The notes beneath the pieces were generated by a model that was not told where the DNA came from, made no database searches, and saw only the letters and a program-made list of their open reading frames with translations. 64,000 bases of DNA, from the NCBI RefSeq assembly GCF_004798865.1, contig NW_025336481.1, forward strand, positions 36,535,124-36,599,123, in the 5' to 3' direction. The position numbers and the translations under genes are program-made. Positions 32,286 through 42,940 of the stretch are shown here, piece by piece. Positions within the stretch are counted from its first letter, which is position 1. Each line of letters starts with the position of its first letter. Origin of the DNA: Varanus komodoensis (Eukaryota; Chordata; Lepidosauria; Squamata; Varanidae).

Positions 32286-33177
32286 GTTTGGCTTCTTCTC
32301 CCCCCCCCTTTTTTTTTTTTAAAGAGAAAGGAACCTGTTTTCTCCCCTGCATGGGCTACGCACCGGTTCTCTCAGTTCATACATCATTTCCTCAGCTGTT
32401 TCCCCTTGTGCATCTTCCCCAGTGTTCCAACTGGGCTGAAGCTGTGCTCAGCTGTCAGCCATTCTGGGAGACTTTTCCACTGCCGACTAGAGGGTCAGCC
32501 ACCTGTGAGTATCCCACACTCCACAGCATGTGGCTATTGCTGGAACAAGACATCTCGGGCCTGGCGAAACCTGATCCAAATTGGTTTGGCTGGCTTGCAA
32601 AATATGAGACTTCCATTGCTGAAATAGCTGTTTCCTTTTAAAGACGCAAATGCACTAAAACTACATCAGCAAGAAGAAACAAGACAGAAGCACGTGCTGC
32701 GTGGCACTGGAGGGGATGCTGCACTAAAGAGGGAAATGGAGCAAAAAGCTTCCTAAGTGGGAAGGAAAGAAGTGACCTCTCTCCACAGCTTGATCTATTC
32801 ATTTCTATAGACCCATAATAAACAATCCGAGGACAGGTAACAACAGCATGAAAACAACAATATATAGTAAATAAACATACAAGAAAACAATGAGCAGTGG
32901 GATTGATAGTTGCAGTGGCTAACTATTCATTTATATGGTTCACTAGGGCTGGAAAGCAGTAGACAGCATGTCTAGTTTTAGGTGATGGGGTGGGTGAGTA
33001 GCGGAAATGCTGAACAGCCTAATGAATGAAAGATCTGATTACTGTTCCATTGAAGTCAATGGTGCTGTGCCAATTTACACCTGCTAATTATTGTGTCCTA
33101 GCCGCCTAAATGATACTTCAGGGAGAATCTATTCTTTCTGTTAGTGTGGACACCGAAGCATAGTAAAAGCCACTTAA
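32286..33177. other. Unassigned sequence with a C/T homopolymer junction
   Basis: A CCCCCCCCC run followed by TTTTTTTTTTT lies at about 32300-32320. No gene recognised. Confidence 0.45.
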
Positions 33178-33262
33178 GAAAGCATTATTTATTTATTTAG
33201 GAGACTTCTATGCCGCCCCATTCGCCGAAGCCTCGGGGTGGCTCGCATTAGACATCTCCAAG
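33178..33262 (-). mobile_element. L2-type LINE 3' end
   Basis: ATTTATTTATTTAGGAGACTT with CTATGCCGCCCCATTCGCCG and CCTCGGGGTGGCTCGCATTA mirrors the L2 3' terminal hairpin and (AAAT)n tail on the minus strand. Confidence 0.7.
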
Positions 33263-33780
33263 ATGAGCTCAAGTGAGCGACTGTCTCAAATGAAGTAAGC
33301 ATCGTAAAATCTTAATCAGCCTGATAGAAATGATCAGTGGTGACCAGAAAGAGCACAGAGGCTGCTAGAGCAGGAACGCCGGGTCAGTTTCCTTGGACGT
33401 GCCATGCCTCCGAAGCTGGTAGCTTCATAGACAGGCCTCCCGGGTTATTCTGAGTATTGATTTTTCTACGTTTGACTGTCCTCAGGCATGTATCACCACA
33501 TTCTGAGGGCAGCCTACATTTTTTAGCTAGGAAATGCATGCAGACAATAGACAATAGATTCTTCTAGCACCTAACATTGTTTTAAAACAATAAAACCCTC
33601 AGTCAGTTACAATTAAGTACAATCTCACCTGGATGTTTCTATTATTTTGTTATCCCTGCAATGAAAGTTTTATGCAAGAGTGGACCAAAACTCACTTTCT
33701 TGATAAAAAAAGCAGCATACAAATAGAAACAAAGTCAGGTATATTAAAGGCAGGAGCTGTCACCTTCTCTTAAAGGGCTG
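33263..33780. other. Unassigned sequence
   Basis: Some AT-rich parts near 33580 may be L2 3' untranslated sequence on the minus strand. Nothing else seen. Confidence 0.35.
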
Positions 33781-33885
33781 GGCCAGACTTCCCCAACCTG
33801 GTGCCCTCCATATATCATTGACTATGATTCCTATCAACCCCAGGTGGCAGATTAAGAATGCCAGGATTTGTAGTTCTAATAATCA
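33781..33885. mobile_element. Palindromic MITE, family 1 (hAT-like)
   Basis: CCAGACTTCCCCAACCTGGT and GCCCTCCATATATCATTGAC form the left arm. TCAACCCCAGGTGGCAGATT and AAGAATGCCAGGATTTGTAG form the centre and the start of the right arm. The right end is cut where an L2 piece follows. Confidence 0.7.
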
Positions 33886-34050
33886 GGAGTGTGTTGTGTC
33901 GTGCAAGGCTGGCTGAGCAAATGAAAAGGTCTTTGTCTGGTGAGAAGTTGTTGCACTCAAGACCAGATGAACCTGCTGAGGAGAGCAGTCCAGAATTGGA
34001 TTGCCACAGCTAAAAAGGCAGTGGGACCTGAATTCTTGGTACCTAGGCAG
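33886..34050 (-). mobile_element. L2-clade LINE 3' coding fragment, old
   Basis: On the minus strand, CCTTTTTAGCTGTGGCAATCC with ATTCTGGACTGCTCTCC corresponds to the L2 C-terminal FSVVAP-LWNALP block. The AGACCTTTTCATTTG segment corresponds to the KTFLF codons. Confidence 0.5.
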
Positions 34051-35644
34051 GTTCATATGGAAGGAAGTGGTTCTTAAAGTACCCTCAGCAGTGACTAATG
34101 GGTCTGATGTCAGTGCAGCACTCTGGGACCCAGGTTAATCTTTTAAGGAGCTATCCATAGTGCTGAACCTAGTTTGAAGATGGGTTTGATGGATAGTTCC
34201 TTAAAAGTTCAGATCAAAAGCTGGAGTGGATACGTCACCCCACTAATACTGGAATCACCATCTTCCAGTGGATACTGTGGTTTCACAGGGTTTTACAGGG
34301 TAAGACAAGCTCCTTAAACTGAGCCTGGAGACTGTACAATGGTTTTAAGGCTGCTCAGATAGGTCCCATATGCCCCGTCCCAGCAAATTAAACTGTGCTC
34401 TAACTGCTTTCTAAACTATGCTCCAAAACACTTCAGAAATCCAGTAACTGGTGTGGACTTGCTGCACACTTCTGCCCCAATTTCCGCAACAGTTGCATTA
34501 TGCTTAGCATTGCCACAGTTACAGGTTACGGCAAAGAGTAGCCATGTGCATGCCTAGTTCACACGATACTTTTTCTTAAACCAAGGAGAAGGATGGGATG
34601 CTTCCATTCCCATCAGGGCAAACCTGAGTCCAACCCACTATATTTTCATCTCACTACTCAGACAAATCTTGCTGTCCTAAGTATCTCATGCCAGCATTAT
34701 CGTCCTCTTCACAGCTCCTGCCTTCAGCCTTACAAACTAAAAGGGCAAGACACAAAGGACCTCTCTTTAAGAGACATTTCACTGAGGATTCTTCTTCCAT
34801 TTTCTCTGCAGGAGGATCAGGGTGTCCTTCATTTCAGGATGGCGGTAGGGGTTCTCTCTTTCTGTATGTGCCTATATGTTCCACTACACAACACAAGGTG
34901 GTGCTGTGGTATAGAGCAGAATTGCAAAAATATTCAAGGCTTCTGTAGCAAATAATGGCATCCATCTAGGAAAATACCAGATTTTCTTTGCTCTACTAAA
35001 TGGTTTGAAAATAGCTGGAAAATGCAGGAAAGGCCTTGGAAGATGGTCATGAAAATGTCCTGCAAGTTTCTGTGAGCAAGAGACCAGAATAAATGACTTG
35101 TGCAGAAAAGCCCAATAGCCACGATGGCAAGGAAGTTAAGATGGGGGTGGAGGGGTGAGGTGGGATTCTCCCCACTGATGTATATCTTTTTAAATGTCCT
35201 GGATCTAAAGATAAAGAGAGGCTCTCTGGAGGCTTCTCCATGGCCTGGAAAACTCAGGAGTTGACCTGGAGGATGCCAGTGTTGTGGAATGGCTTCACAG
35301 CCTTCTGTGCATGGAAGCTAATATTTGCATTTTGTGTGGAGAAGCCCCTAGGAGAATGAAAGTGGAGGCAGAAGGAGAAGGAAAGGGATTAGTGTGACTG
35401 CCAGGATGAAGTGGCAAATAGGCAGTTTTGTGTCTCCATGGGGTGAAGCTGATCTTCCCTTGCTGGTGCTTTTTCTTGCATCAAAGCGGAGCAACTACCC
35501 CATGGACCTCAGAATAGTAAATCTAGTAGGACTATTTGTTGGTCATCCTAATTCTCCTTCTGCGGCAATGCTTAAAGCCACTGCATAAATCAGAAGTACA
35601 CTTGCTATATCTGTGCCACGACAGTGAATATCATTTTTCCTTCC
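34051..35644. other. Unassigned sequence
   Basis: About 1.6 kb with only short open frames and no recognisable repeats or motifs. Confidence 0.45.
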
Positions 35645-35885
35645 CTTCCCTTTCCATTATTTCTATAGCACCCAATCACAGAAGCTCTCTGGGCATTTCA
35701 CAATAATTTATCAACAATTATAAAAAAGAAATGCAATAAAAGATATAGATACAATAAATACACAGCGTTAGATCTCAATATGCACATTTAAAACAGTATA
35801 AAATTCCAATATGCAAAAAATGTAAAAACAGTTTAAACATCTAAAACAATTTAAATGCAGCTGAACTAATAAAATGGCTGACATA
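35645..35885 (-). mobile_element. L2-clade LINE 3' untranslated region
   Basis: On the minus strand an AT-rich stretch ends in TGAAATGCCCAGAGAGCTTC, TGTGATTGGGTGCTATAGAA and ATAATGG. This is the terminal L2 pattern in reptiles (GTAAACCGCCCAGAGAGC, then a GGGCGGTATAGAAATG end). Confidence 0.7.
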
Positions 35886-36265
35886 ACCTAATATATGTCA
35901 GGAAGTGCCAGGGACTTTTCTTTTCTTTAAAATCAAGAGCCTGGGAAGGCTCTCCCTTTATTTTGTTTTGATACTTCAAGGTATGTAGCTGTAGTAATAA
36001 TTGATGAAAAAGGGCCTAGTCTGATCTCACATGCTTCTGAGTTATGTGGAATTCTGAAGTAATTCCCAGTGAAGTCAATTGGATTTAACTTCTAAGTAAG
36101 CGCAGCTGGGATTGGCTCTAAAAGACAGTCAACCTGTACAGAGGTTGTTGACAGTGATTTCGATGGGAACTGAGCAGCCAGACAGTTGAAATGTAGCACA
36201 ACACAGATATAATTCAAGGTTCTCTTTATGTTTTTATTTGTGTTTGACCAGACTAGACCATTTCC
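35886..36265. other. Unassigned sequence
   Basis: Nothing recognised. Confidence 0.4.
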
Positions 36266-36371
36266 TTAAGGTATAATCCTATGCACGTTGAGGCAGAAGA
36301 CGAGCCCCACAGCTCCAGCTGGCAGCTACAGGGCTTTTTCTGTTTGAACATGCACTGGATTGCATCCTTAA
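36266..36371. mobile_element. Palindromic MITE, family 2, with TTAA flanks
   Basis: The ends GGTATAATCCTATGCACG and TGCACTGGATTGCATCC are inverted repeats, directly flanked by TTAA at 36266-36269 and 36368-36371. The interior keeps a palindromic CCACAGCTCCAGCTGGCAGC. A TTAA duplication is the hallmark of piggyBac-type insertion, although the ends do not start with the usual CC. Confidence 0.7.
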
Positions 36372-37214
36372 AACCCCCAAACAAGTGCATCCATACTTCT
36401 TTGTACAGTTCTTTGCTGATTGAACCAACTCCATATTTACACATGATTTGTCTTGATAATGTAATTCGAATATGCCACTCTTCACAGTCTAGCAGTTCCC
36501 TCTCTTTAAATAATAGCTAGGTAGACTCCTTGCGATTTAAATTTAAATGTTTAAAATGCGCACATGCCCCTGCACGCACGCACACACACATACGGTTTGC
36601 ATACTGTGCAGCGACTTGTAAAATATGAATGCCTACCAAAACCATGGTTACCAAGCGTATCACCATTTTATTTTTACTTACACAACCAGTAAAACAGCTG
36701 GAGGCCTACAGTCATGAGCGGGCATTAAATGTACTACTACATCTTTTAGCCAAGCAGTCGGGGGATGAGCTTTGCTTTTGAAGCCAGGAAGACAGAAAGT
36801 GTTGGGTGTTGGAAGAATGCAACCCTGCAGTTTAGGCTGCCCACTGAAAGTCAGCTTTCTCCGAATAAGATGCACCTGTTTCTCTGAGGAGTCAATGATC
36901 CACAGAGAGCTCTGAGGAGAGAAAAGAAATGCCCATCCTTAGAGGGGGTTGATGGGAGTCTGGCACAGGTTGGGGCAAGCTATCCAGGGGGCTTCAGATG
37001 CTAGACGGGCAAATCTTCTTCAGCCTTGGGGTTCCTCAGGGACTTCTTGCATCCCTCTGACCGTTGCTTGTTTATTCAGATCTGTATCCCATGTTTGCAG
37101 TGTTAGGTACCTGGTACAGTTTGCACTGTTTCAAAACACAAATTTGTCTTGGAAATGCTAATACTCCTTGCACTATTTTAGCCATCACTCCAGGGGATGA
37201 TTCTGCTATAACTC
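36372..37214. other. Unassigned sequence
   Basis: A short CA/CG-rich microsatellite (GCACGCACGCACACACACA) lies near 36570. No gene recognised. Confidence 0.45.
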
Positions 37215-37368
37215 AGACTTGGGGGAAAGGTGTAGAGATGCTGAGCTCTTTCGGCAGAACGTGTACTTTAAATGCACATGGTCCCATCCTTGACATTTGG
37301 CATCTCCAGAAAGATGGAGAATGACTAATGTTTAAAAACTTGGAGAGCAGCTACCAGTCTATGTAGAC
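37215..37368 (+). mobile_element. tRNA-type SINE, left part (interrupted)
   Basis: TTGACATTTGGCATCTCCAG and GGAGAGCAGCTACCAGTCTA match the body of the same SINE family as at 24325. It stops at ATGTAGAC, where a family-1 MITE begins. Confidence 0.7.
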
Positions 37369-37472
37369 CAGCCTTTCCTACCTGTGCCCTCCAGGTGTTT
37401 TGGATTCCAGTTTCCAGAATTCCACACTGGCTGGGGCTGATAGTAATTGAAATCCAAAACATCTGGACTCCA
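37369..37472. mobile_element. Palindromic MITE, family 1, inserted in a SINE
   Basis: It starts CAGCCTTTCCTACCTGTGCC and continues CTCCAGGTGTTTTGGATTCC; the other arm reads GAAATCCAAAACATCTGGAC. The flanks ATGTAGAC (37361-37368) and a GTGTCAAC-like copy just downstream look like a decayed 8-base target duplication. The CAG start and the 8-base duplication fit the hAT superfamily. Confidence 0.7.
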
Positions 37473-37545
37473 TCAGTGTCAACAATACCAAGCTAGATGG
37501 GTACAAAGGCCATGGCATACATGCAGCTTCTCTTCCAGTTGACTT
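37473..37545 (+). mobile_element. tRNA-type SINE, right part (resumed)
   Basis: CAATACCAAGCTAGATGGGT and CATGCAGCTTCTCTTCC continue the family's 3' part (usually CAATACTGAGCTAGATGGACC). Confidence 0.65.
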
Positions 37546-38139
37546 TGGAAACGTAGGAAAGGATATGCGTTAATTATACTGCCATTTCAAAAGCAGGAAG
37601 GAATACAAGTGCTGCTTCCCTCTCAGGGTTTCATTACATTTGGAATGCCAGCTGTTTGGACTGGAGGGAGCTGCCTGCTCTTCTCTGGGCTTCTGAACTT
37701 TCCTACTCTTTCAGCAGGATCAGGCAGGCAACCTTTCTTCTAGGAGTGTGAGGCAGGGAAACCCATGCTTCTATCCCTCCCTCCTGATGTTGGGCTAAGG
37801 TTGAGGCCTGCCTAGGACAGTGCCACTGGCCTGCATGGTTGGGCACTTGCCAAGGCTCACTACCCAGTGGAGGGCCATTGCGGGTCCCTGGACCTTCCTG
37901 GCTTTGCCACGTCTTACCCTTCTTTACATGCTTTCTCCAGATACTCTGTGAGAAGAGCGGGGATAAAAGAGCGTAATCTCCACAGTGATGGGTGATGCTG
38001 ATTGGTGATGCAGGGAGAGGTGAGCAAATGAACAGTGGCCGGGAGGAGAAGGTGAGCATGTGCAGGGAGAGGGGCCGATGATCGCATCTTGCCTGGGCAC
38101 TCCAGAGTGGCTTTTTCTGGGGAAAAGTTTTCTCTCTCC

Positions 38140-38142
<3 letters not shown>
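37546..38142. other. Unassigned sequence
   Basis: Open frames on the minus strand up to 118 codons (37703-38059) have no recognisable domain. Confidence 0.45.

Positions 38143-38227
<85 letters not shown>
38143..38227. repeat. Compound (TG)n(AG)n microsatellite
   Basis: About 20 TG units run directly into about 22 AG units without interruption. Confidence 0.97.
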
Positions 38228-38229
<2 letters not shown>

Positions 38230-39568
38230 TATATGTGTTTGCTTTCAGTGTGAGATTTGCCCTAGAGTCTCCTTATGCCAGGTTTTTCCTTTCCCTTTCC
38301 CAAGGTAGCATTTCATTGTCCTGTGTTTTCCCAAGAATTCCCATGTTCACTTGAAATCTTGCTGCTCATGTCCTGTAGCTCTCCCAACTGAAGTTCACAA
38401 ATCAATACAATCCAGAACAAATCCCTGGTGCCATGCAATTGGTATGATATAATTTATCTTCCTAAAATATATTGGGGGTTGCCCCTACCCCCCAAATTGC
38501 TCTCTCTTTGTATGTGTAGAAATTACGAATTTGTTCCTGGTGAATGTGGCCCAACCACTCTACAACAGTGCCTTTATTTAGAGCCAAGGGGTGAAATGCT
38601 TTTGGGTCCTTGTTGCTTAGATTTTCAGTTGAAAGCCACAAGCTTTCTGATTGTCTCTTCACAGCCACTGGGGCTTTGTCACTGGCCTCCTTGTGAGAAT
38701 TGTACTTGTTCAGGTGAGTCTGTAAATGCACAAAGATGTTTAGTGTAAAGAAGGCCTATCTCTTACAAAGTTGGAACTGCAGCTACTGAAGAATACATTT
38801 TACTGTTTGCATCAGGTCCTCTTTTAACTACAGGTTTTGGAGGAGAGAGAGTAAGAGAAGCAGCGGATCAAAATGACTCTGAAGCGTTCCTGAAATCTAA
38901 AGATAACCGGCAAACAGAAGCATTCACTCTGCACCTGATCAATATGACTCCAATATCCGGTCTGGTGCACAGGTGCAGAGTGAAGGCCGTCAGCACATCC
39001 TGAATCAGGAAGAAGAAGCTGCATATCCCGCTACCGAAGGGTATCTCTATACAGGTCCCCATATGCTTCCTTTATTTCAGTGAGGGTCTTATAAGTGAAC
39101 ACAACCATGCAATGGGATTCTCTGTACTGAGTGTGGAAAGAATGTTGCTATTATATATGGGGCATATCTTCTTAATCTGCCATTATTCCCTCCTCAGTGC
39201 TTTGAACAAAAAACAAATCAAGCAAGGCCAAATCCAAAGGACACACCTAGAAGTTAAAATACTGAAATCAAAAGCATTGAGACCTCCGGGCATTTCAGTG
39301 GGAAACCTGTTCCCACTGAAGTATGGTGGTCAGTAGGTCCTTGATTAACTCTAGCTATGCTTGCCTGCCTGGGCTATGAAAGCAGGACAAGTGCTTGCCA
39401 AGCACCTCACAGGTTACCACATATGGGAGGTAGACTGTGCTTGGTCTGGTTTGTCAGCTGTGGTGCAAGTTTCTTTTAAGCATTAATCTAACATGCATAA
39501 ACTAACAGCTCCAGAATATGGGCACCCACTACAACAGCCAGAAGAGCTTATCCTCCCAGTTGCAGTGC
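38228..39568. other. Unassigned sequence
   Basis: No gene or named repeat. Open frames up to 106 codons lack domain content. Confidence 0.45.
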
Positions 39569-39788
39569 GACACACACACACACACACGTTTAGTCACAAA
39601 GTCATGCCCAACCCATCACAACCCCATGGACAACATTCCTCCAGGTTGTCCTATCCTCCACCATCCCCAGGAGTCCACCCAAGCTCACATTCACCTCCCC
39701 AGTGACTCCATCCAGCCACCTCCATCCTGCCATCCCCTTCTCTGTTTGCCATCAATCGTTCCCAGCATCTGGCTGTTCTCCAGTGAGA
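39569..39788 (-). mobile_element. BovB LINE 3' end, short, with CA microsatellite at tail
   Basis: On the minus strand the last 200 bases of BovB, from the codons before the stop to the 3' end, match the copies at 3.4 kb and 18.2 kb (for example GAATGTTGTCCATGGGGTTG). A (CA)n tract at 39569-39587 sits at the tail side. The element is severely 5'-truncated. Confidence 0.85.
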
Positions 39789-41765
39789 CATATATTGTAT
39801 ATGTATATATATAAAATTGGTGATTGCACAGACTTTATTGTTTTCACACATCATGATAATCCATGATTAGCAAAATCTTGGTTTGTTGCCTTACATGAGA
39901 TTTATCTGGAGATGATCAGGCAATATCAAGTGATACCAATACAGTCACAACCGATCGCTTGGGAAGGGCTTGTCTTTGGCAGCTGCTGAAAGCAATGCAG
40001 TGCTGAAGCCTTCCTGACATCAAATGGGAAGGGAAATCCGGCAGGATGTAGCCAATACACAGAAGGGTCTATTCTAAGTGGACTCTAAACATACCTCAGG
40101 TCTATGAGAAACTCTAAGAAGAACCTCTTCTAATGATCTCAGTGACCAAGCAGGCTGATAAAGGAGAAAGCACACTGTCAATTATGCCTCTTCCCTGCTT
40201 TTCTAGTTCCCTAATCCATGTCTTCCAGGTTGTGGTGATCTGTTCAGGAACTATGTCAAACAAAGTTCTAAGAGGTTTTCTCTGTTCTTTAGATGTGGTA
40301 TCCAATATGTATATCAAGGTCAGAATGATCTTTTCCCATATAATCTTGGCTTAACCATAGATTTCCCTGTTTCGTAGGTGCATTGCACATGATAATTTAT
40401 CTTGTCAATGCCCATCTAGTTGGAATAAGTACTTGCCTGTTGCCTTCAAGTTGGTTTAAATGTTCCATGGATACTCTTATGATATTCCACTGAGAAATCA
40501 TATGCTCTTTTTCAGGTTTTAGAACACATAGGTTCAAGCTGAGGGCTTACTTTTCCATGAGCATCTGAATATGTCATAATGATTCCGGAAGTATGAATTG
40601 CAGGCCCAAAGTGAGTACCTCCAGACCATCACACAACACAATATCTTCTACCTCTGTTATAATTAACATTCATCTTGTAAGCAGAGTGTTTTGATAGTGT
40701 AGAAAATGCATACGTGATGCCTGTAATTTTATTTGATGGACCAGAGATCCTTGTGATGCATTTCCAAAACAAATGGAATGCATCAGCAAAAAAGAGGACC
40801 AAGGGGAACACCAATTTGCACCTGCTAATTTATGTGTATAGATGCCAATGCAGAAAAAGTTGCTATCATTTCACTAGCTCTGGCCATGTGCCCTGGTCCC
40901 TGTCCAGGTGCTAACTCTTAGATGGCCAATGCCAAGGCCCCTACACTTTTTCTTATGATCCTTCATTATCTATAAAACAGATTGGGACTGGACAGCCCTC
41001 CAAACAGAGAAAACCTTCAAATAGAAGACTGTCCTCTACAAAATGGGGCACCTGGGCACCCTAGCATGGCTGTGGTGTAGAAGACTCGGAGGCCCTCCTG
41101 CTGCTTTTCCCATGGGAGGCCCTCATGTCATGAGAGACTGAAGTAGCCTGAGATGAGCAACAGAGAAGTTGTTCGCACGCCACCTTATTAGTACATAGAT
41201 GAAGCCTTTTTCTCCTTTAAAGCAAGGGGAGAAAAATCTCGGCTAAAAAGAGCAGCAGATCTTTTACGGGAGCATTTAGCTTTATCCAGAGTGAGGCTAA
41301 GAACACATTTAGAACTTGACTCCAGCACTTTTGCATTTATTCATTTTGACTAGACACTATCTCTGCAGGAAAAGTCTCTGTGTGAAGCAACTCATGTCAC
41401 AGCCAAGATACAGGCAGCTTTGCCAGCTGTGTAGAAGAGGAGATTTCTTCTGCCTTCTCTCTGGTCTGAGGACCCTGGTTTCTAATATTATGTGAGAGGG
41501 AAGTTCCCTTCCACATTACTAGAAGCTAGGCTCATTTGGGACTGATAATGGAAATAATCGCATGGGCAGTGCTTTGTTGGGTCAGGGCGGAAAAGGGGAA
41601 GCACAAATTAGACAAACAGACTTAATTGGGATAAATAAACTGGCCACAACTTTATTGAATAGGTTTGGCAACAGCATAGGGCAGCCTGTGGACAGAAGGT
41701 TGGAGGAGACATACCCTTGGTCTGATCCAGCAGGGCCCTTCTTATATTTCCATAGGGAAGTGAGT
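39789..41765. other. Unassigned sequence
   Basis: About 2 kb of unique-looking DNA with no supported gene. Confidence 0.5.
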
Positions 41766-42535
41766 AAATCAGAATAGTAGAGATGGAAGGGGCCATGAAG
41801 GCCATCAGGTCCAACCCCCTGCTGTTGCAGGACACCATGTTACACCATCCCACTCAGATGGCTTCCAGCTTCTTTTTGGATGTCTTCAGTGTGGGAGAGA
41901 CCACCACCTCTCTAGGCAGCTGATTGCACTGTCGTATTGCTCTGGCAACAAGGAAGCTTTTCCTGATATCTAGCCTGAATCTGGGTTGTTGCAGCTTGAC
42001 TTGATTATTCCATGTCCTACACTCTGATATCAGTGAGAAGAGATCTTGACCTTCCTCTTTGTGACAGCCTTTGAGGTGCTTATAGAGGGATATCATGCCC
42101 TCCCCCCCCCCCAGTCTTCTCTTCTCAAGGCTGAACATACCCACTTCTCTCAGTCTCTCCTCATAGGGCAGTGTGAGGAGAACCCTGGATCAAAACCCTG
42201 GATCATTTTTGTTGCCCTCCTCTAGACCCTTTCTAATTTTTCTGCATCTTTCTTAAATCTTGGTGCCCAGAACTGGACACAGTATTCCAGGTGAGGTCTG
42301 ACTAGTGAGAAGTATAGAGGAACTACTACTTCTAGTGATTTGGAAGTAATACTTCTATTAATGCATCCAAAATAGCATTTGCTGTTTTGGTTGCTGCATC
42401 GTATTGTTGGCTCATATTTAGCCTGCTGTCCACAATTACTCCAAGGTCCTTTTCTTTTTCAGTTCTGTTCAGCCACATATTCCCCATCTTGTATCAATGT
42501 ATTTGGTTTCTTTTTCCTAGGTGAAGGGCTTGACA
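41766..42535 (-). mobile_element. CR1-clade LINE 3' part
   Basis: On the minus strand this encodes the CR1 C-terminus: a KRRLGGGEGMISLYKHLKGC-like segment, then DLFSLISECRTWNNQVKLQQ, FRLDIRKSFLVARAIRQCNQ, and LPREVVVSPTLKTSKKKLEAI ending in a stop. It then runs into the 3' end with GGGTTGGACCTGATGGCCTT. The order and motifs are standard for CR1. The copy continues upstream at 42623 after an inserted short element. Confidence 0.9.
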
Positions 42536-42622
42536 CTTATTTATTGTAAGCCGTCCCAAGACATTCTGTAGGGGACGGGATAGAAAAGCTTCTAATGAAT
42601 GAATGAATGAATGAATGAATCT
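42536..42622 (+). mobile_element. Short L2-type 3' end with (GAAT)n tail, inserted in CR1
   Basis: GTAAGCCGTCCCAAGACATT and CTGTAGGGGACGGGATAGAA end in AAGCTTCT plus six or seven GAAT units (42594-42620). The orientation is opposite to the host CR1, and the CR1 coding sequence resumes on the other side. The same terminal block occurs at 14645-14712. Confidence 0.75.
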
Positions 42623-42940
42623 CATTATGTTGCTTTCAGCCCAGAGTCAAGTTTATCAAGATCAGCCTGGATCTTCATTCTGTCTCCTAGGGTGCTTGCT
42701 ATTCCACCCAGTTTTGTATTGTTTGCAAATCTGATTATCTTTCCATGTACTTCTTCCACTAAATTGTTAATAGAGAAGTTGAAGGGCACTGGGCCCAGGA
42801 CTGAACCCCTGTGTTTCCCCACAAGTTACCTCCCTCCATCTTGAGGGAGGTGCCATTGAGGACCACTCTTTGTGTCCGATTTAGCAGTCAGCTTTGGATC
42901 CACCTAATAGTTTTTCTATCTAGTCCAGTGAGAAAGAGAG
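42623..42940 (-). mobile_element. CR1-clade LINE, RT active-site region
   Basis: On the minus strand: GSVLGPVPFNFSINNLVEEV followed by HGKIIRFANNTKLGGIASTL, the CR1 motif VLGPVLFNIFINDL with FADDTKLGG. The catalytic pair reads NN in place of DD, so the enzyme would be dead. It belongs to the same insertion as 41766-42535. Confidence 0.88.

Noticed and set aside
38060-38308. Frame with alternating Val-Cys then Arg-Glu residues
   Set aside because: Translation of the TG/AG microsatellite.
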